Below are positions 8,615 through 18,007 of a stretch of DNA of 56,572 bases, one piece after another. The DNA is taken from contig JAFDVS010000131.1 in the NCBI GenBank assembly GCA_018268935.1, positions 1 through 56,572 on the forward strand, written 5' to 3'. Position 1 is the stretch's first letter, and each line of letters begins with the position of its first letter. The DNA is from Acidobacteriota bacterium. GTDB taxonomy: Bacteria; Acidobacteriota; Terriglobia; Bryobacterales; Bryobacteraceae. The translations under genes were made by a program, and so were the position numbers. The notes under the pieces are model-generated. The model ran no database searches, was not told where the DNA came from, and worked only from the letters and a program-made list of their open reading frames with translations.

Positions 8615-9319
8615 TTACTTCCGGCGGCGGGTGAGGCCGGCGCACATCAGTGCTGCGCCGATCATTGCCAGGGTCCCCGGTTCGGGACTGTCCACGGTCA
8701 GCGTGTCGGGACGCACGATGAAATCAATGATGTTGGTGGAAGCGTGATTGTTCGCACCGGTGTTCCAGCCCGAGCCGCCATTCCCGCTTGCCCCGCCCTG
8801 ACCCAGCTTCAGGTAGAAATCGCCATAAACCGGGACACGGTTGGAGTCGAACTCGATCAGAAGCGGAAGCTGGTTGGAACCGGTGTTGGGATTGATCTGA
8901 CCGGGAAAGCGGACGCCGAAGAAGCTACCGGGGAAAGAAGGGTTGCCGTTGGCACTGGTGTTGTTGCCGTAGACCAGGGTGGTGGAATCGACGGAAACGT
9001 TGTTGACCGTCACGTTGGTGACGCAGCCGTTCGAAGTGGTGCAGTTGTCGCTGGTGTCGAGGGCGAGATGGCTGACGCCCATCCCCGCTCCGGTGGTGCC
9101 GGTGAGCAGGTAGCTGTAGTGGTATCCGCCGCTAATGGGAGTGATGGTCCATTGTATTGTAAATGACACTCTATTTGCGAAATTAACTCCATTTCCGAAG
9201 CCACGATTTCCCGTTAATTCAGCCAGGGCCGAGGCGTCATAAGACGCCCCGAAGGCGCTGGTAGCTGCCATGACGGCGAGAAAAGCAGACACAAGTCCAG
9301 TAGATGCAAGCACTTTCAA
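8615..9319 (-). CDS. PEP-CTERM sorting-domain protein
   Basis: Exported protein of 234 residues with a signal peptide (LVSAFLAVMAATSAFGA) and a C-terminal PEP-CTERM signal: SPEPGTLAMIGAAL, a hydrophobic stretch and a TRRRK tail. Such proteins are cleaved by an exosortase and tied to exopolysaccharide or biofilm matrix. The middle is Gly/Asn/Thr-rich and beta-rich with no recognisable domain. The start is TTG at 9319, with GGAGGG at 9324-9329 upstream (minus strand). A six-base inverted repeat (GAGTCC/GGACTC, 9330-9335 and 9349-9354) lies just before the ribosome-binding site. No exosortase gene is in the window. Confidence 0.9.
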   Translation of the reverse strand: MKVLASTGLVSAFLAVMAATSAFGASYDASALAELTGNRGFGNGVNFANRVSFTIQWTITPISGGYHYSYLLTGTTGAGMGVSHLALDTSDNCTTSNGCVTNVTVNNVSVDSTTLVYGNNTSANGNPSFPGSFFGVRFPGQINPNTGSNQLPLLIEFDSNRVPVYGDFYLKLGQGGASGNGGSGWNTGANNHASTNIIDFIVRPDTLTVDSPEPGTLAMIGAALMCAGLTRRRK

Positions 9320-9459
9320 GTTTCCCTCCGAGTCCGCGAAAACAATCTGGACTCAATTGTGATTTGGTGTACTTGCAGGTTATCGCTTACTGAAAAATCT
9401 TGAAATCGGTGCTTTTCCTAGTGTTTCAATTAGGTAATCGTAGAACTGAGGGAACGGTT

Positions 9460-9996
9460 CTACAACTCTGGTCCGGTGAGGGAAAGCAGGAAATACATAC
9501 CGATGATGGTCTTGCCGTCCTGGATCTTACCTTGCTGGATCATCTGGTGGACAGTGGCGATGGGAAACCACTGGCGCACCAGGTTCTCTTCGCCGTGGTC
9601 CGGTTTGGCCTCGCCGGGAATGAGATCCTGGGCAAGAAAGATGCTCATCTTCTCCTGCTGGAAGCCGGGGCTGGGGTAGTAGGTGGTCAACCTGCGCCAC
9701 TTACGGGCGCGGAAGCCCGTTTCCTCAATCAGCTCGCGCTTGGCTCCCTGGAGTGCGGTTTCGCCGGGATCGATCTTACCGGCCGGCAATTCCCACAGGG
9801 AGCGCAGGGCCGGATACCGGTACTGGCGGACGAGAAGAACGCGCTGCTGCTCATCGAGGGGAAGCGCGACGGTGGATCCGCCGTGCTCCACGACGATGCG
9901 CCGCATCTTGCCCTCACGGGGCGCGACCAGCCAGTTATCGGAGACAGTGAAAATGGGTGTTTCGAGGATTACCTTGCGGGAGAGCAGCTTCTTCAC
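9460..9996 (-). CDS. Nudix hydrolase, ADP-ribose pyrophosphatase type
   Basis: Hydrolyses nucleoside diphosphates linked to another moiety, probably ADP-ribose. The 178-residue protein contains a complete Nudix box: G73, E79, then REL-I-EE-T-G at 87-94. The N-terminal strand region (IFTVSDNWLVAPREG) and LWELPAGKIDPGE are typical of ADP-ribose pyrophosphatases (NudF-like). It is the last gene of a minus-strand operon; its ATG overlaps the stop of the M16-like gene by four bases. The real substrate could differ, since Nudix specificity is poorly predicted from sequence. Confidence 0.92.
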   Translation of the reverse strand: MKKLLSRKVILETPIFTVSDNWLVAPREGKMRRIVVEHGGSTVALPLDEQQRVLLVRQYRYPALRSLWELPAGKIDPGETALQGAKRELIEETGFRARKWRRLTTYYPSPGFQQEKMSIFLAQDLIPGEAKPDHGEENLVRQWFPIATVHQMIQQGKIQDGKTIIGMYFLLSLTGPEL

Positions 9997-11372
9997 TGGG
10001 CTTTCTCCACTTCGACGGAGCCGAATTTCTCCACCACCTTGGTGATCTTGGCGGCGTCGCCCACCACCACGATCGCGGCATCCCTGGAGGTGAGGTACTT
10101 GGCCGCCACGCGCTGGATCTGGTCGGGCTCCACGGAGCGGATGCGGGTGACGTACTGCTCGAGGTATTCGAGGGGAGCGCCGGCGATGCGCAATGTCGAG
10201 AGCTGACTGGCCAACCCGCCCTGGCTTTCCAGGCCGATGACAAAGAAGCCGTTGAGGTAGTTCTTCACGTTGGTCAATTCCTGAGCGCCGACAGGCTCGG
10301 CGGCCATCTTGTCCATCTCGGCGAACAGCCCTTTCAGGGCCGGTTCCAGCACTTCCGGACGGACCTGGGTGATCGCCGAAAAATAGCCGCTATCACGGAA
10401 AGGCAGATGCATCGAGTTGGCCTGGTAGGCGAAGCCTTCCTTTTCGCGCAGGTTGAGGAACATGCGCGAGCTGGTGCCGCCGCCGAGAATCGTGTTGCCC
10501 ACGATCAAGGGGAAGAAATCGGGGTTGGAGCGGGTGAGGGTGACATGGCCCGTCATGATATCCACCTGGGCGGAGCCGGGGCGGTCAATGACGACGAGTT
10601 TGCGCGCGGGTTTGGGGATGTCGCCGCCGGGCGGGGTGGGGACGGGTTTGTTGGTCCAGGATTCGAACCGCGCTTTCAGAAGCTCGAGAGTCTTGCTCTC
10701 CGGAGGGATCGCCCCGATCAGCACGAGAACGGAGTTGGCAGGGGTGAGCAGGCGGTCGCGGAAGGAGGTGAGGTCGGCGCGCGTAATCGCATTCACGGTC
10801 TGCGGGCTGGGCAGCGTTTTTGAATAGGGATGGGCCCCGAACAGCATGGAGCGTACCTTCTCGCTGGCCAGCGTCGAGGATTGCGAGCGCTGGAAAGCCA
10901 ATTCCTGGGCGCGATTCTGCTTGCGCAGCTTGATCTCATCCTCAGGGAAATTGGCGTTACGGACCACGTCGGCCGTCAGATCGAGCAAAGCCGGAAGTTG
11001 CGCCGAGAGCACATTCCCACTCACGGTGAGCCCGTCGGCGGAACTGGAGGCATCGAGATTCGCTCCGATGTCGGCCAATTCCTCGGCAATTTGCCGGGAA
11101 TTTCGCGTTGCGGTGCCTTCCTTCAACAAAGACGCGACCGTTTCACTCAATCCGGTCTTGTTGGGCGGATCAAAGCGCGACCCGGCAACAAAGCCCATGC
11201 GTAGCGTGACCAGCGGAAAGCGCTGATCGTCCACCAGCAGAATGGTGAGCCCGTTGCCCAGTTTGCGCTCCTTGATCTGGGGCAGCTTGAAGGGCTGCAG
11301 GGGAGGAGTTTCCGGAGGCTTCGATTGCCCCATCAGAGCCACGGCGGCGGCGAACAGGATGAACGGCTTCAT
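9993..11372 (-). CDS. M16-family protease homologue without the zinc-binding motif
   Basis: A 459-residue exported protein (signal peptide FILFAAAVALMGQ) with the M16 peptidase fold: LGNGLTILLVDD near the start, and a second M16 half with the typical ILGGGTSSRMFLNLREKEG motif. Where active M16 enzymes have HxxEH, this one reads GLSETVAS, so the zinc ligands are missing (His to Glu, Glu to Ala, His to Ser). This is the usual state of the regulatory partner in two-subunit M16 proteases. It overlaps by four bases with the upstream active M16 gene and with the downstream Nudix gene, supporting a heterodimer with the former. Confidence 0.92.
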   Translation of the reverse strand: MKPFILFAAAVALMGQSKPPETPPLQPFKLPQIKERKLGNGLTILLVDDQRFPLVTLRMGFVAGSRFDPPNKTGLSETVASLLKEGTATRNSRQIAEELADIGANLDASSSADGLTVSGNVLSAQLPALLDLTADVVRNANFPEDEIKLRKQNRAQELAFQRSQSSTLASEKVRSMLFGAHPYSKTLPSPQTVNAITRADLTSFRDRLLTPANSVLVLIGAIPPESKTLELLKARFESWTNKPVPTPPGGDIPKPARKLVVIDRPGSAQVDIMTGHVTLTRSNPDFFPLIVGNTILGGGTSSRMFLNLREKEGFAYQANSMHLPFRDSGYFSAITQVRPEVLEPALKGLFAEMDKMAAEPVGAQELTNVKNYLNGFFVIGLESQGGLASQLSTLRIAGAPLEYLEQYVTRIRSVEPDQIQRVAAKYLTSRDAAIVVVGDAAKITKVVEKFGSVEVEKAQ

Positions 11373-12721
11373 TTCTTCTCCTCCTTCTTCGGGGCGGGGA
11401 CAATGTCGAATACGGTTTGCTTCGCGGGAACGAAGTATTTGCGCGCGGCGGCGCGAATCTGCTCGGGAGTCACTTTGAGGAACTCGGCCAGTTCGGTGTT
11501 GATCAGCTCCGGCCTGCCGTCCAGCAGTTCGTAAAGAGCCAGCAGATTGGCGCGGGACATGGAGGACTGCAGCGACCGCACCCGCACGGATCGCAGCGTA
11601 TTGCGCGCCCGCTCCAACTCCTTGGCGTCGACCAGCGTCTGCTTCAATTTCTCCATTTCCGCTTCGAATTCCGCGGTGACCTTCTTTGCGTCCACGGCCG
11701 GGTTGTAGGTGAAATTCACGGCATAGATGCCGGGATCCTTGTAGTCGAAGGCTTGCTGGTAGGGCCAGCCGAGGTTGGCTTCGACGCCGAGTACGGATTG
11801 CGTGCCCTTCACCATGGCCTGATACAGACGGCTGCTTTCTCCGCCCGTGATGACGATGTCGAGCATGGCAAGGGCGTAGTAATCGGGGGAACGCCGGGCC
11901 GGACCGGGATAACTGATGATGACGGCGGGAACGCGCGCCAGCGGATCGCGAAACACCTGCGCGCGCGGCTTGGTCTGCTCGGGTTCGGCCAGGTCCGGCG
12001 GCTTCGGCTGCGGCTGGGCTTTGAGGTTGCCGAAGTATTCGGAGATCAGCTTTTTGGCTTCGGGCACTTTGATGTCGCCGGCGATGGCGAGGACGGCATT
12101 GTTCGGGGCGTAGTGGGTGGCGAAGAACTTCGAGACGTCGTCCACCGTGGCGGCGTTCAGATCTTCAAACGAGCCGATGCTCGAATGGGAGTTGGACCAG
12201 TTTTCGAAGGCGAGGGCGGGAAAATCCTCGACGATGGCTTTGGCATAGGGTTGGTTATCGACGCTCAGCCGCCGCTCCTGTTTCACCGCCTCTTTCTGGT
12301 TGTCCAGATTGTCCTTGGTGATGGCCAGCGACCGCATGCGGTCCGCCTCGAGCCACAACGCCACGGCGAGTTTATTCGCGGGCAGCGTTTCGTAGTAATC
12401 GGTGTAATCGGGGTGAGTGCTTCCGTTCAGATTGCCCCCGTTCGATTCCACCATCTGGAAGTGCATCCCTTTCGGGGCGTTGGCCGAGCCCTGGAACATC
12501 ATGTGTTCGAACAGGTGGGCAAAGCCGGAGCGGCCTTTCTCTTCGCTGCGTGAGCCCACGCCGTACACCAGGTACACGGTGACTACCGGCACTGAGGCGT
12601 CGGGGGCGAGAATGACCCGCAGTCCGTTCGGCAGTTTGTATTTTTCAAAAGCAATGTTCACTTCCGCGGCCGGAAGCGGCAGCAATGTGGAGAGCAAAAG
12701 GGGAAGCAGGGAAAGTTTCAT
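11369..12721 (-). CDS. M16-family zinc metalloprotease (active subunit)
   Basis: Exported insulinase/processing-peptidase-like protease of about 450 residues. After the signal peptide (KLSLLPLLLSTLLPLPAA) comes LPNGLRVILAPD, then the inverted zinc motif HLFEH in FAHLFEHMMFQGS, with the distal glutamate in a WLEADRM segment about 70 residues later. A second M16 domain contains GGESSRLYQAMVKG. A longer in-frame start at 12784 lies inside polX; the ATG at 12721, at the signal peptide and 7 bases after the polX stop, is preferred. It is probably paired with the inactive M16 protein encoded next. Periplasmic peptide degradation is the likely role. Confidence 0.93.
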   Translation of the reverse strand: MKLSLLPLLLSTLLPLPAAEVNIAFEKYKLPNGLRVILAPDASVPVVTVYLVYGVGSRSEEKGRSGFAHLFEHMMFQGSANAPKGMHFQMVESNGGNLNGSTHPDYTDYYETLPANKLAVALWLEADRMRSLAITKDNLDNQKEAVKQERRLSVDNQPYAKAIVEDFPALAFENWSNSHSSIGSFEDLNAATVDDVSKFFATHYAPNNAVLAIAGDIKVPEAKKLISEYFGNLKAQPQPKPPDLAEPEQTKPRAQVFRDPLARVPAVIISYPGPARRSPDYYALAMLDIVITGGESSRLYQAMVKGTQSVLGVEANLGWPYQQAFDYKDPGIYAVNFTYNPAVDAKKVTAEFEAEMEKLKQTLVDAKELERARNTLRSVRVRSLQSSMSRANLLALYELLDGRPELINTELAEFLKVTPEQIRAAARKYFVPAKQTVFDIVPAPKKEEKK

Positions 12722-12728
12722 TGAGTTG

Positions 12729-14456
12729 TCACTTCGATGCGAGCAGCGATTCGAACTGTTTGCGAGGCAATGTATTGATGACATCGTCGGGGGTCAGCCA
12801 GCCACGGCGGGCCATCGAGACTCCATAGGGCATGTTGTGCAGATGCTTGGGATGATGCGCGTCGGTGGAGATGACGAATTTTACGCCGTGGGCTTTGGCT
12901 TGGCGGATGAGCGGGGCGGAAACATCGAGGCGCTCCGGACTGGCGTTGATCTCCAGGCACACCTTGCGGCGGGCGCATTCCCTGGCGATTTTTTCAAAGT
13001 CGAAGGGGAAGCCATCGCGGTGCAGGAGGAGGCGTCCGGTGGGGTGGCCGATGGCCTTGATGTGCGGGCATTCGAGCGCCCGCAGCATGCGGTCCGTCAT
13101 TTCCGCGGCTTCGAGGTTCATATGGCTGTGGACGCTGGCGACGACGAAGTCGAGTTCGGCGAGGGCATCGTTTTCGAGGTCCATGACGCCGTCGCGCTTG
13201 ATGTCGCATTCGAGGCCGGAAAAGACGCGCAGCGGGAGCCCTTCGGCGTTCATCAACCGCACCTGGGCGGCGAACGCAACGGCGCGCTTTTCGTCAAGGC
13301 CGTTGGCCATGGCCAACGCCTTGGAATGATCGGTGATGGCGATGTATTCGTACCCCAACTCATGGGCCGCGGCGGCCATTTCCTGTAGGGACGCACGGCC
13401 GTCGGTTTCGGTAGTGTGCATGTGGAGGTCGCCGCGGATGTGGGAAAGAGTTAACAATTCCGGCAACCGGTGTTCGGCGGCGGCATCGATTTCGCCCTGG
13501 TTTTCGCGCATTTCCGGAGGGATCCAATCGAGGCCGAGCGCGGCGTAGATGCCTTCTTCCGTCTCTCCGGCTACCTGCTCATTGTTATCCAGCCGGAACA
13601 GCCCGTATTCGTTCAAGGTCAGGCCGAGCTTCAGCGCCCGGTTGCACAGATGGATATTGTGCTCCTTGCTGCCGGTGAAGTATTGCAGCGCCGCGCCGTA
13701 GCTGGCGCGCGGCAGGGCGCGGACGTCGACCTGGAGTCCTTCGAGACCGACGCGGGCGCTAGCTTTGTTTTCGCCGCGCACTAGCACATCATGCACTCGC
13801 GGATGCTTCACGAAGGCATCGAGCGCTTTTTCCGCTGCCGGGCCGGTCACCAGCAGATCGAGGTCGCCGACGGTTTCCTTCCCGCGGCGCATGCTGCCTG
13901 CCGGAGTGACGTCCTCAATCCCCGGGATCTCCTTGAAGAAGGCTGTTAGCTCGGTGGCGGTTGCGGTTGCGAAGCTGAGCAGGAAGCGGCCTGCGGAGTG
14001 GCGGTACTGCGCGATGGACCGCAGCACCTTCTCCTCGAGCTTTGCGCCCATCCGCGGGAGGGTTTGCAGTTTGTGCTCGCGGCACAGCCGTTCCAGGCCG
14101 TCGATGGTGCTGACGCGGAAGTGATTCCAGATGAGGGCGATGCTCTTCGGTCCGAGGCCCTGGATGCGGAGGAGTTCGAGGGCGGTGGGCGGATATCGCT
14201 CCAGCATTTCATCGCGGCGCTCAAAGGAACCGCGTTCGAGTATTTCTTTCAGTACAGCGGCTAAACCTTTGCCAATGCCGGGGATGTCGGTGACATGCTT
14301 TTCCGGATCGCGGAGGATATCTTCGATCCGCTCGGGGTATCCTTCGATGGCTGAGGCGCCATTGCGGTAGCTGCGGATGCGGAATCCGTCTTCCCCGGCA
14401 ATCTCCATCAGATCGGCCGTTTCGGCCAGCATTTGGGCGTATTCCCGATTTTCCAT
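12729..14456 (-). CDS. polX: DNA polymerase/3'-5' exonuclease PolX
   Basis: Family X DNA polymerase with a C-terminal PHP exonuclease domain, used in base-excision and gap repair. The 575-residue protein starts with a helix-hairpin-helix region (DIPGIGKGL at 57-65; IQGLGPKSI at 98-106). The nucleotidyltransferase motif is GSMRRGKETVGDLDLL (187-202) with metal ligands D198 and D200 and third Asp D245. The PHP domain begins with DLHMHT (344-349) and continues through ITDHS and STDAHHP. It is the first gene of the operon that continues with two M16 proteins and a Nudix hydrolase. Confidence 0.97.
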   Translation of the reverse strand: MENREYAQMLAETADLMEIAGEDGFRIRSYRNGASAIEGYPERIEDILRDPEKHVTDIPGIGKGLAAVLKEILERGSFERRDEMLERYPPTALELLRIQGLGPKSIALIWNHFRVSTIDGLERLCREHKLQTLPRMGAKLEEKVLRSIAQYRHSAGRFLLSFATATATELTAFFKEIPGIEDVTPAGSMRRGKETVGDLDLLVTGPAAEKALDAFVKHPRVHDVLVRGENKASARVGLEGLQVDVRALPRASYGAALQYFTGSKEHNIHLCNRALKLGLTLNEYGLFRLDNNEQVAGETEEGIYAALGLDWIPPEMRENQGEIDAAAEHRLPELLTLSHIRGDLHMHTTETDGRASLQEMAAAAHELGYEYIAITDHSKALAMANGLDEKRAVAFAAQVRLMNAEGLPLRVFSGLECDIKRDGVMDLENDALAELDFVVASVHSHMNLEAAEMTDRMLRALECPHIKAIGHPTGRLLLHRDGFPFDFEKIARECARRKVCLEINASPERLDVSAPLIRQAKAHGVKFVISTDAHHPKHLHNMPYGVSMARRGWLTPDDVINTLPRKQFESLLASK

Positions 14457-14487
14457 GGGCGTGCTCTATTGATTGTAGCCGGGGGCG

Positions 14488-15235
14488 GTGGTTGGCTTCG
14501 CTATTTGCGGCTTGCCCGCCCTGACACATGCCGGCCGAATGAAGAAGGGCCGCGTTCGGCGGTTGCCATTGACGGCTCGGCCCGGGTGGTGGAGGTTATT
14601 CCGGGCAGTAGCCCCGCCGCGGAGCGCTCCATCGATGCCTATGCCCGCGATGCAGCGCAAGAGAAGCTGATCTGGCAGTCGCCGCTGGTGAATTTTCCGG
14701 GACGCTTACTCGTTGCCCCTGCGGGGCGCGCCGTCGTCGCCATGGATTTGTGGTGCGGCTCTGGCACAGACGCGCTGGTGTTCTACGGACCGTCGGGCAA
14801 GCTCCTGAAGAGATACGAACAAGCGGAAGGTGTTTTGATTCACCCCAGCGAGAGCGCCTGGATACAGCGTTCCGTCAGTTCCTTTTGGTGGAACAGAGGA
14901 GCATTCGGCCAGTTCACCGCGGGCGGGGAGTTCTTCTGGCTTTGGTTTCCGTGGGGACGCGTCATGATGTTCGATGCGGGAACGGGTGAGTTAGTGGATG
15001 AAAAGGCGCTTCGGTTGGACATGGAGCGTGGCCGGGGCATCATCCTGTCCACGGCCCAAGTGATGGCCAGGACGATCCGCTTCAGCAGCCGGAAGCCGAT
15101 CCCTGGGGCAGGCTGAAGGGCACGTATTCGGTCACGTCGATCCGGCGTTATCCGGTGCGCCGCGCGGCCGCCGAGGAAATCCGCATCGCGTTTGGACATC
15201 CAGAGGCCGTTATTGAAGAACGCGTGTTGAGGTAA
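14488..15235 (+). pseudogene. Exported protein gene broken by two frameshifts
   Basis: A coherent protein can be traced across three frames. GTG at 14488 begins a short signal-peptide-like stretch (VGFAICGLPALTHAG). The main body reads in the next frame from about 14545 (VAIDGSARVVEVIPG through FDAGTGELVDEKALRLDM). After about 15060 the third frame carries DPWGRLKGTYSVTSIRRYPV and ends VIEERVLR at the TAA 15233-15235. Both changes are in the same direction (one base lost each time). The whole would be near 250 residues; the function is unknown. An uninterrupted frame from 14433 to 15116 exists but overlaps the 5' end of polX and ends in unrelated sequence, so I do not treat it as an intact gene. 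Confidence 0.6.
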
Positions 15236-15323
15236 GAAGCTCCTCGCCTCTTGCGGGCTCACGCCAATCTGGGCGGGCTGCGGCGCGGGATTCCGAAAGG
15301 ATCATCCACGCACTCTGATCGGC

Positions 15324-15345
15324 GGCTTGGCCTTCTCGCCAAGCC
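15324..15345 (+). terminator. Hairpin, possible weak terminator
   Basis: A seven-base perfect stem (GGCTTGG/CCAAGCC) with an eight-base loop lies in the 227-base gap between the broken gene and the SBBP gene. It is followed by a pyrimidine run (TTCTCTCCT) and not by a clean T-tract, so intrinsic termination is uncertain. Nothing else was recognised in 15236-15440. Confidence 0.25.
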
Positions 15346-15462
15346 TTCTCTCCTGTCGAGTTGGGCGCCGCATTCTGCATCTTTTCGCTCCCTGTTGAAA
15401 AAAACGTCTCCGAATCCCGCTGGCTACTGGTGAAGATTGCCCACGGAGATTAGGAGCTTCTC

Positions 15463-17760
15463 ATGCGTATTCTCACGTTTTTGGTATTGCAGCAAGTGGC
15501 CTTGGCCGCCGTTCCGCTGGAGTTTGAAGGGCACGAGGGCGCTTTCCTCGCCCGGGCCAGCGGCTATCAGGCCTACTTCGGCAAAGACGGCGTTTCGCTC
15601 ACAAGCCGCGCGGATCAGATCCGCATGAGTTGGAGAGGCCGCGCCGTTGCCCCTGTAGGCGCACAGAAGCTTGCCGGTGTCTCGCATTATTTCAACGGCG
15701 GGAAAGAAGACTGGCGCACCGGCGTTCCGCACTACGCCCGTGTCCGTTACGAGGCCGTTCAAACCGGCATCGACCTGGAATTCCACCGCTCCGGTAACCA
15801 AATCGAGTTCGACTGGCTGGTGGCTCCCGGGGCGCACCCCGAGCAGATCGCCATGCGCTTCGACGGCGCAGCGGACGTCCGTATCGACGAAGCGGGCGAC
15901 TTGATCCTCCAAACCGGCGCCACGTCCATCCGCCAAAAGCGTCCCGCCGCCTGGCAGATCGACAACGGAAGCAAACGGCTGGTGGGCGCCTCCTTCCAGA
16001 TCGGAAGCAACGGCGAAGTGGGATTCGCCTTGGACAGCTACGACCCGGCACTCCCGCTGGTGATTGATCCGGTGATCGGATTTGGCACCTATGTCGGCGG
16101 CAACTCCATTGACGGCGTTACCGGCGTCGCGCTCGACACTCTTGGCAGGCCGGTGGTTGTCGGCCAAACCAATGGTTTCTGGTCTACCGGAACACCGTCC
16201 TATGGCGCCATTGCCAACGGCGTCACGCAAGCTTTCTTCTGTAAGTTGAACGAGAGCGGGTCGGCAATCGTCTTTTGCGGCTTCTTCGGTACAGACACCA
16301 ATGCCAGTAATGTCGTCCTGGATGCAGCAAACCAGATCTACATCGTCGGCAGCACGAAGACCAATCTCCCGTTCGCCAGTGAAACCGTGCATGGCACTTC
16401 GAAGGATGGCTTTCTGGTGAAATTCAACAGCGCGGGATCCTCCCCACTGTGGGGCCACCTCTATGGGGGCGATTCGGACGATCAACTGTCTTCCGTCCAG
16501 GTCAGTAGCCTCGGTTATGTCTATATCGGCGGAGCGAACTACTCGGTCAGCGGATTCCCGTCCTGCAACAACCCGAATCAAGGGAGCACCAATGCGTTTG
16601 TGGCGCGGTTCACCACGGCGGGCGTGTCCTCTGGCTGCACCTTTATCCAAGCCGGCCAGGGGATCGGCATCGAGGTCAGAGGTATGGCTCTCACCAGTGA
16701 CAATTACGTAATTGCCGCCGGGAACGCCTACTCTCCGGCTCTTTCGGCGGGCCAGAAGATCGGCCCCGGAGGCGGTGTCGCGGACGGATTCGTGGCCAAG
16801 ATCTCCACCAATCTGGGAACCGTCCTCTGGATTCGGGCAATCGGAGGCGCCGACTACGATTACGCCCACGCGGTGACTACCGATGCCAGTGGCAACATCT
16901 ATGTTGCCGGCCTGTCCCACTCCCCGGACTTCCCAATGCTCAACGCGCTGCAAGCGCCATCATCGGGAGACTTCGGTTTCTTATTCCGCCTTTCACCGGC
17001 CGGCGCTCTCACCTATTCGACGGCATTGCACGGGGGGAATTCCGACTTCGCCTGGGCTAACTCGATTGCCATTCGCGGCGAGAATATTTATGTCGGCGGG
17101 CGAACCAACTCTGCCACCTTCCCTGCCAATGCCACCAGTGCATGGACTCTCGGCTCCGTGTTCGGCCCCGGCCCCTTCCTCGTCAAGTTCCAGCCCGGGC
17201 TCTCGGGCATCCAGTACTCCGCCACAATGTTCGGCCCTCCGTACGGAACGTACGCCTATATGCCGTCCCGATTGGCAGTGAATGCGAGTGGCGCGTTTCT
17301 GACGGGCTCCCACAGGGTGGCCACAACCGCCGGCGCCCTCAAATCCGCTCTGGTTGGCGATAACGACGGGAATCTGGTAATGGTTGCGGAAACGGCCAAC
17401 CTTCGTATCTCGGTGAAAGCCTACGCCGTCGTGCTCGGCCATGCCTCGCGCAAAATCACATACACCTTCACCGTGACCAACGACGGCCCCGATTGGGCGG
17501 ACGGAGTCCGTGTCTGGCAAGCAACACCGTCGGGCACGACATTCTCTTCTGTCGCCGCGGCTTGCAACAACTCCAGTTTGATCAGCGTCAACTGTTCCCT
17601 CGGCGGGATTGCACCCGGCGCGAGCGTTAGTTTTGCCGCCGACTACCTGACCGCGGCCCTCCCCGGAACGGTGATCGGTTCGACGGCGAACGCATCCACG
17701 GAAACCTACGATCCGAACTCCGCGAATAATGTTTTCTATCTGAACGTCACCCTTCCGTGA
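15463..17760 (+). CDS. SBBP-repeat beta-propeller surface protein with DUF11-like C-terminal domain
   Basis: Exported protein of 765 residues. A short signal peptide (ILTFLVLQQVALAA) precedes an N-terminal beta domain (about 18-205) often seen before SBBP propellers. Multiple SBBP repeats follow, with phrases such as GVALDTLGRPVVVGQTN, VLDAANQIYIVGST, VSSLGYVYIGGAN and VTTDASGNIYVAGLSHS. The last 120 residues form a DUF11/CARDB-like domain (YTFTVTNDGPDWADGV). AGGAG lies at 15451-15455, 7 bases before the ATG. Such proteins are abundant in Acidobacteria and are presumed extracellular; the ligand is unknown. Confidence 0.88.
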   Translation: MRILTFLVLQQVALAAVPLEFEGHEGAFLARASGYQAYFGKDGVSLTSRADQIRMSWRGRAVAPVGAQKLAGVSHYFNGGKEDWRTGVPHYARVRYEAVQTGIDLEFHRSGNQIEFDWLVAPGAHPEQIAMRFDGAADVRIDEAGDLILQTGATSIRQKRPAAWQIDNGSKRLVGASFQIGSNGEVGFALDSYDPALPLVIDPVIGFGTYVGGNSIDGVTGVALDTLGRPVVVGQTNGFWSTGTPSYGAIANGVTQAFFCKLNESGSAIVFCGFFGTDTNASNVVLDAANQIYIVGSTKTNLPFASETVHGTSKDGFLVKFNSAGSSPLWGHLYGGDSDDQLSSVQVSSLGYVYIGGANYSVSGFPSCNNPNQGSTNAFVARFTTAGVSSGCTFIQAGQGIGIEVRGMALTSDNYVIAAGNAYSPALSAGQKIGPGGGVADGFVAKISTNLGTVLWIRAIGGADYDYAHAVTTDASGNIYVAGLSHSPDFPMLNALQAPSSGDFGFLFRLSPAGALTYSTALHGGNSDFAWANSIAIRGENIYVGGRTNSATFPANATSAWTLGSVFGPGPFLVKFQPGLSGIQYSATMFGPPYGTYAYMPSRLAVNASGAFLTGSHRVATTAGALKSALVGDNDGNLVMVAETANLRISVKAYAVVLGHASRKITYTFTVTNDGPDWADGVRVWQATPSGTTFSSVAAACNNSSLISVNCSLGGIAPGASVSFAADYLTAALPGTVIGSTANASTETYDPNSANNVFYLNVTLP

Positions 17761-18007
17761 GGGGCTCAATCGCTTTGAGGCGAGAGGCGGGACGCGAGAA
17801 AACGTGCGCGGTCACCGCTCGCGGCGATGTCCAAGTCGTCATGGAATGCAAACCGCGCGGTCCGGAGATGCATTCACGCTCATGCCGGGGCGCCAACTCA
17901 AACACGGCCGCGCGAAATCGCTGGTTGAAGGCTTGTCGGAGTCCGCAGTACTCACAGCGGTCTCCGGCTCGTCTGCGCACGCTCTCGCGAAGGGATTCTG
18001 CCTTCAC
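17747..18007 (-). pseudogene. Truncated HNH endonuclease
   Basis: The first 25 residues (ESLRESVRRRAGDRCEYCGL and adjoining) are the classic N-terminus of small HNH nucleases, with the first CxxC zinc pair intact. After residue 25 the sequence no longer resembles the family: the expected HIEHI...HGG core is missing and the frame runs on through a repeated 29-base element (17855-17883) to a stop overlapping the end of the SBBP gene. Its ATG overlaps by four bases with the small gene at 18004, as in intact pairs of these two families. Interpreted as a remnant that lost its catalytic core. Confidence 0.7.
17855..17883 (+). repeat. 29-base direct repeat, copy 1
   Basis: The sequence beginning GCGCGGTCCGGAGATGCA recurs at 18229-18257 in the same orientation with two mismatches in 29 bases. 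This copy lies on the downstream side of the truncated HNH gene. The identity of the element is unknown. Confidence 0.8.

Noticed and set aside
8419..8634. 71-codon plus-strand frame after the small exported protein
   Set aside because: No ribosome-binding site, poor composition and overlap with the 3' end of the PEP-CTERM gene.
15424..16953. Long open frame on the minus strand
   Set aside because: It is antisense to the SBBP-repeat protein, which has a signal peptide, ribosome-binding site and recognisable repeats; the minus-strand product has no recognisable domain.
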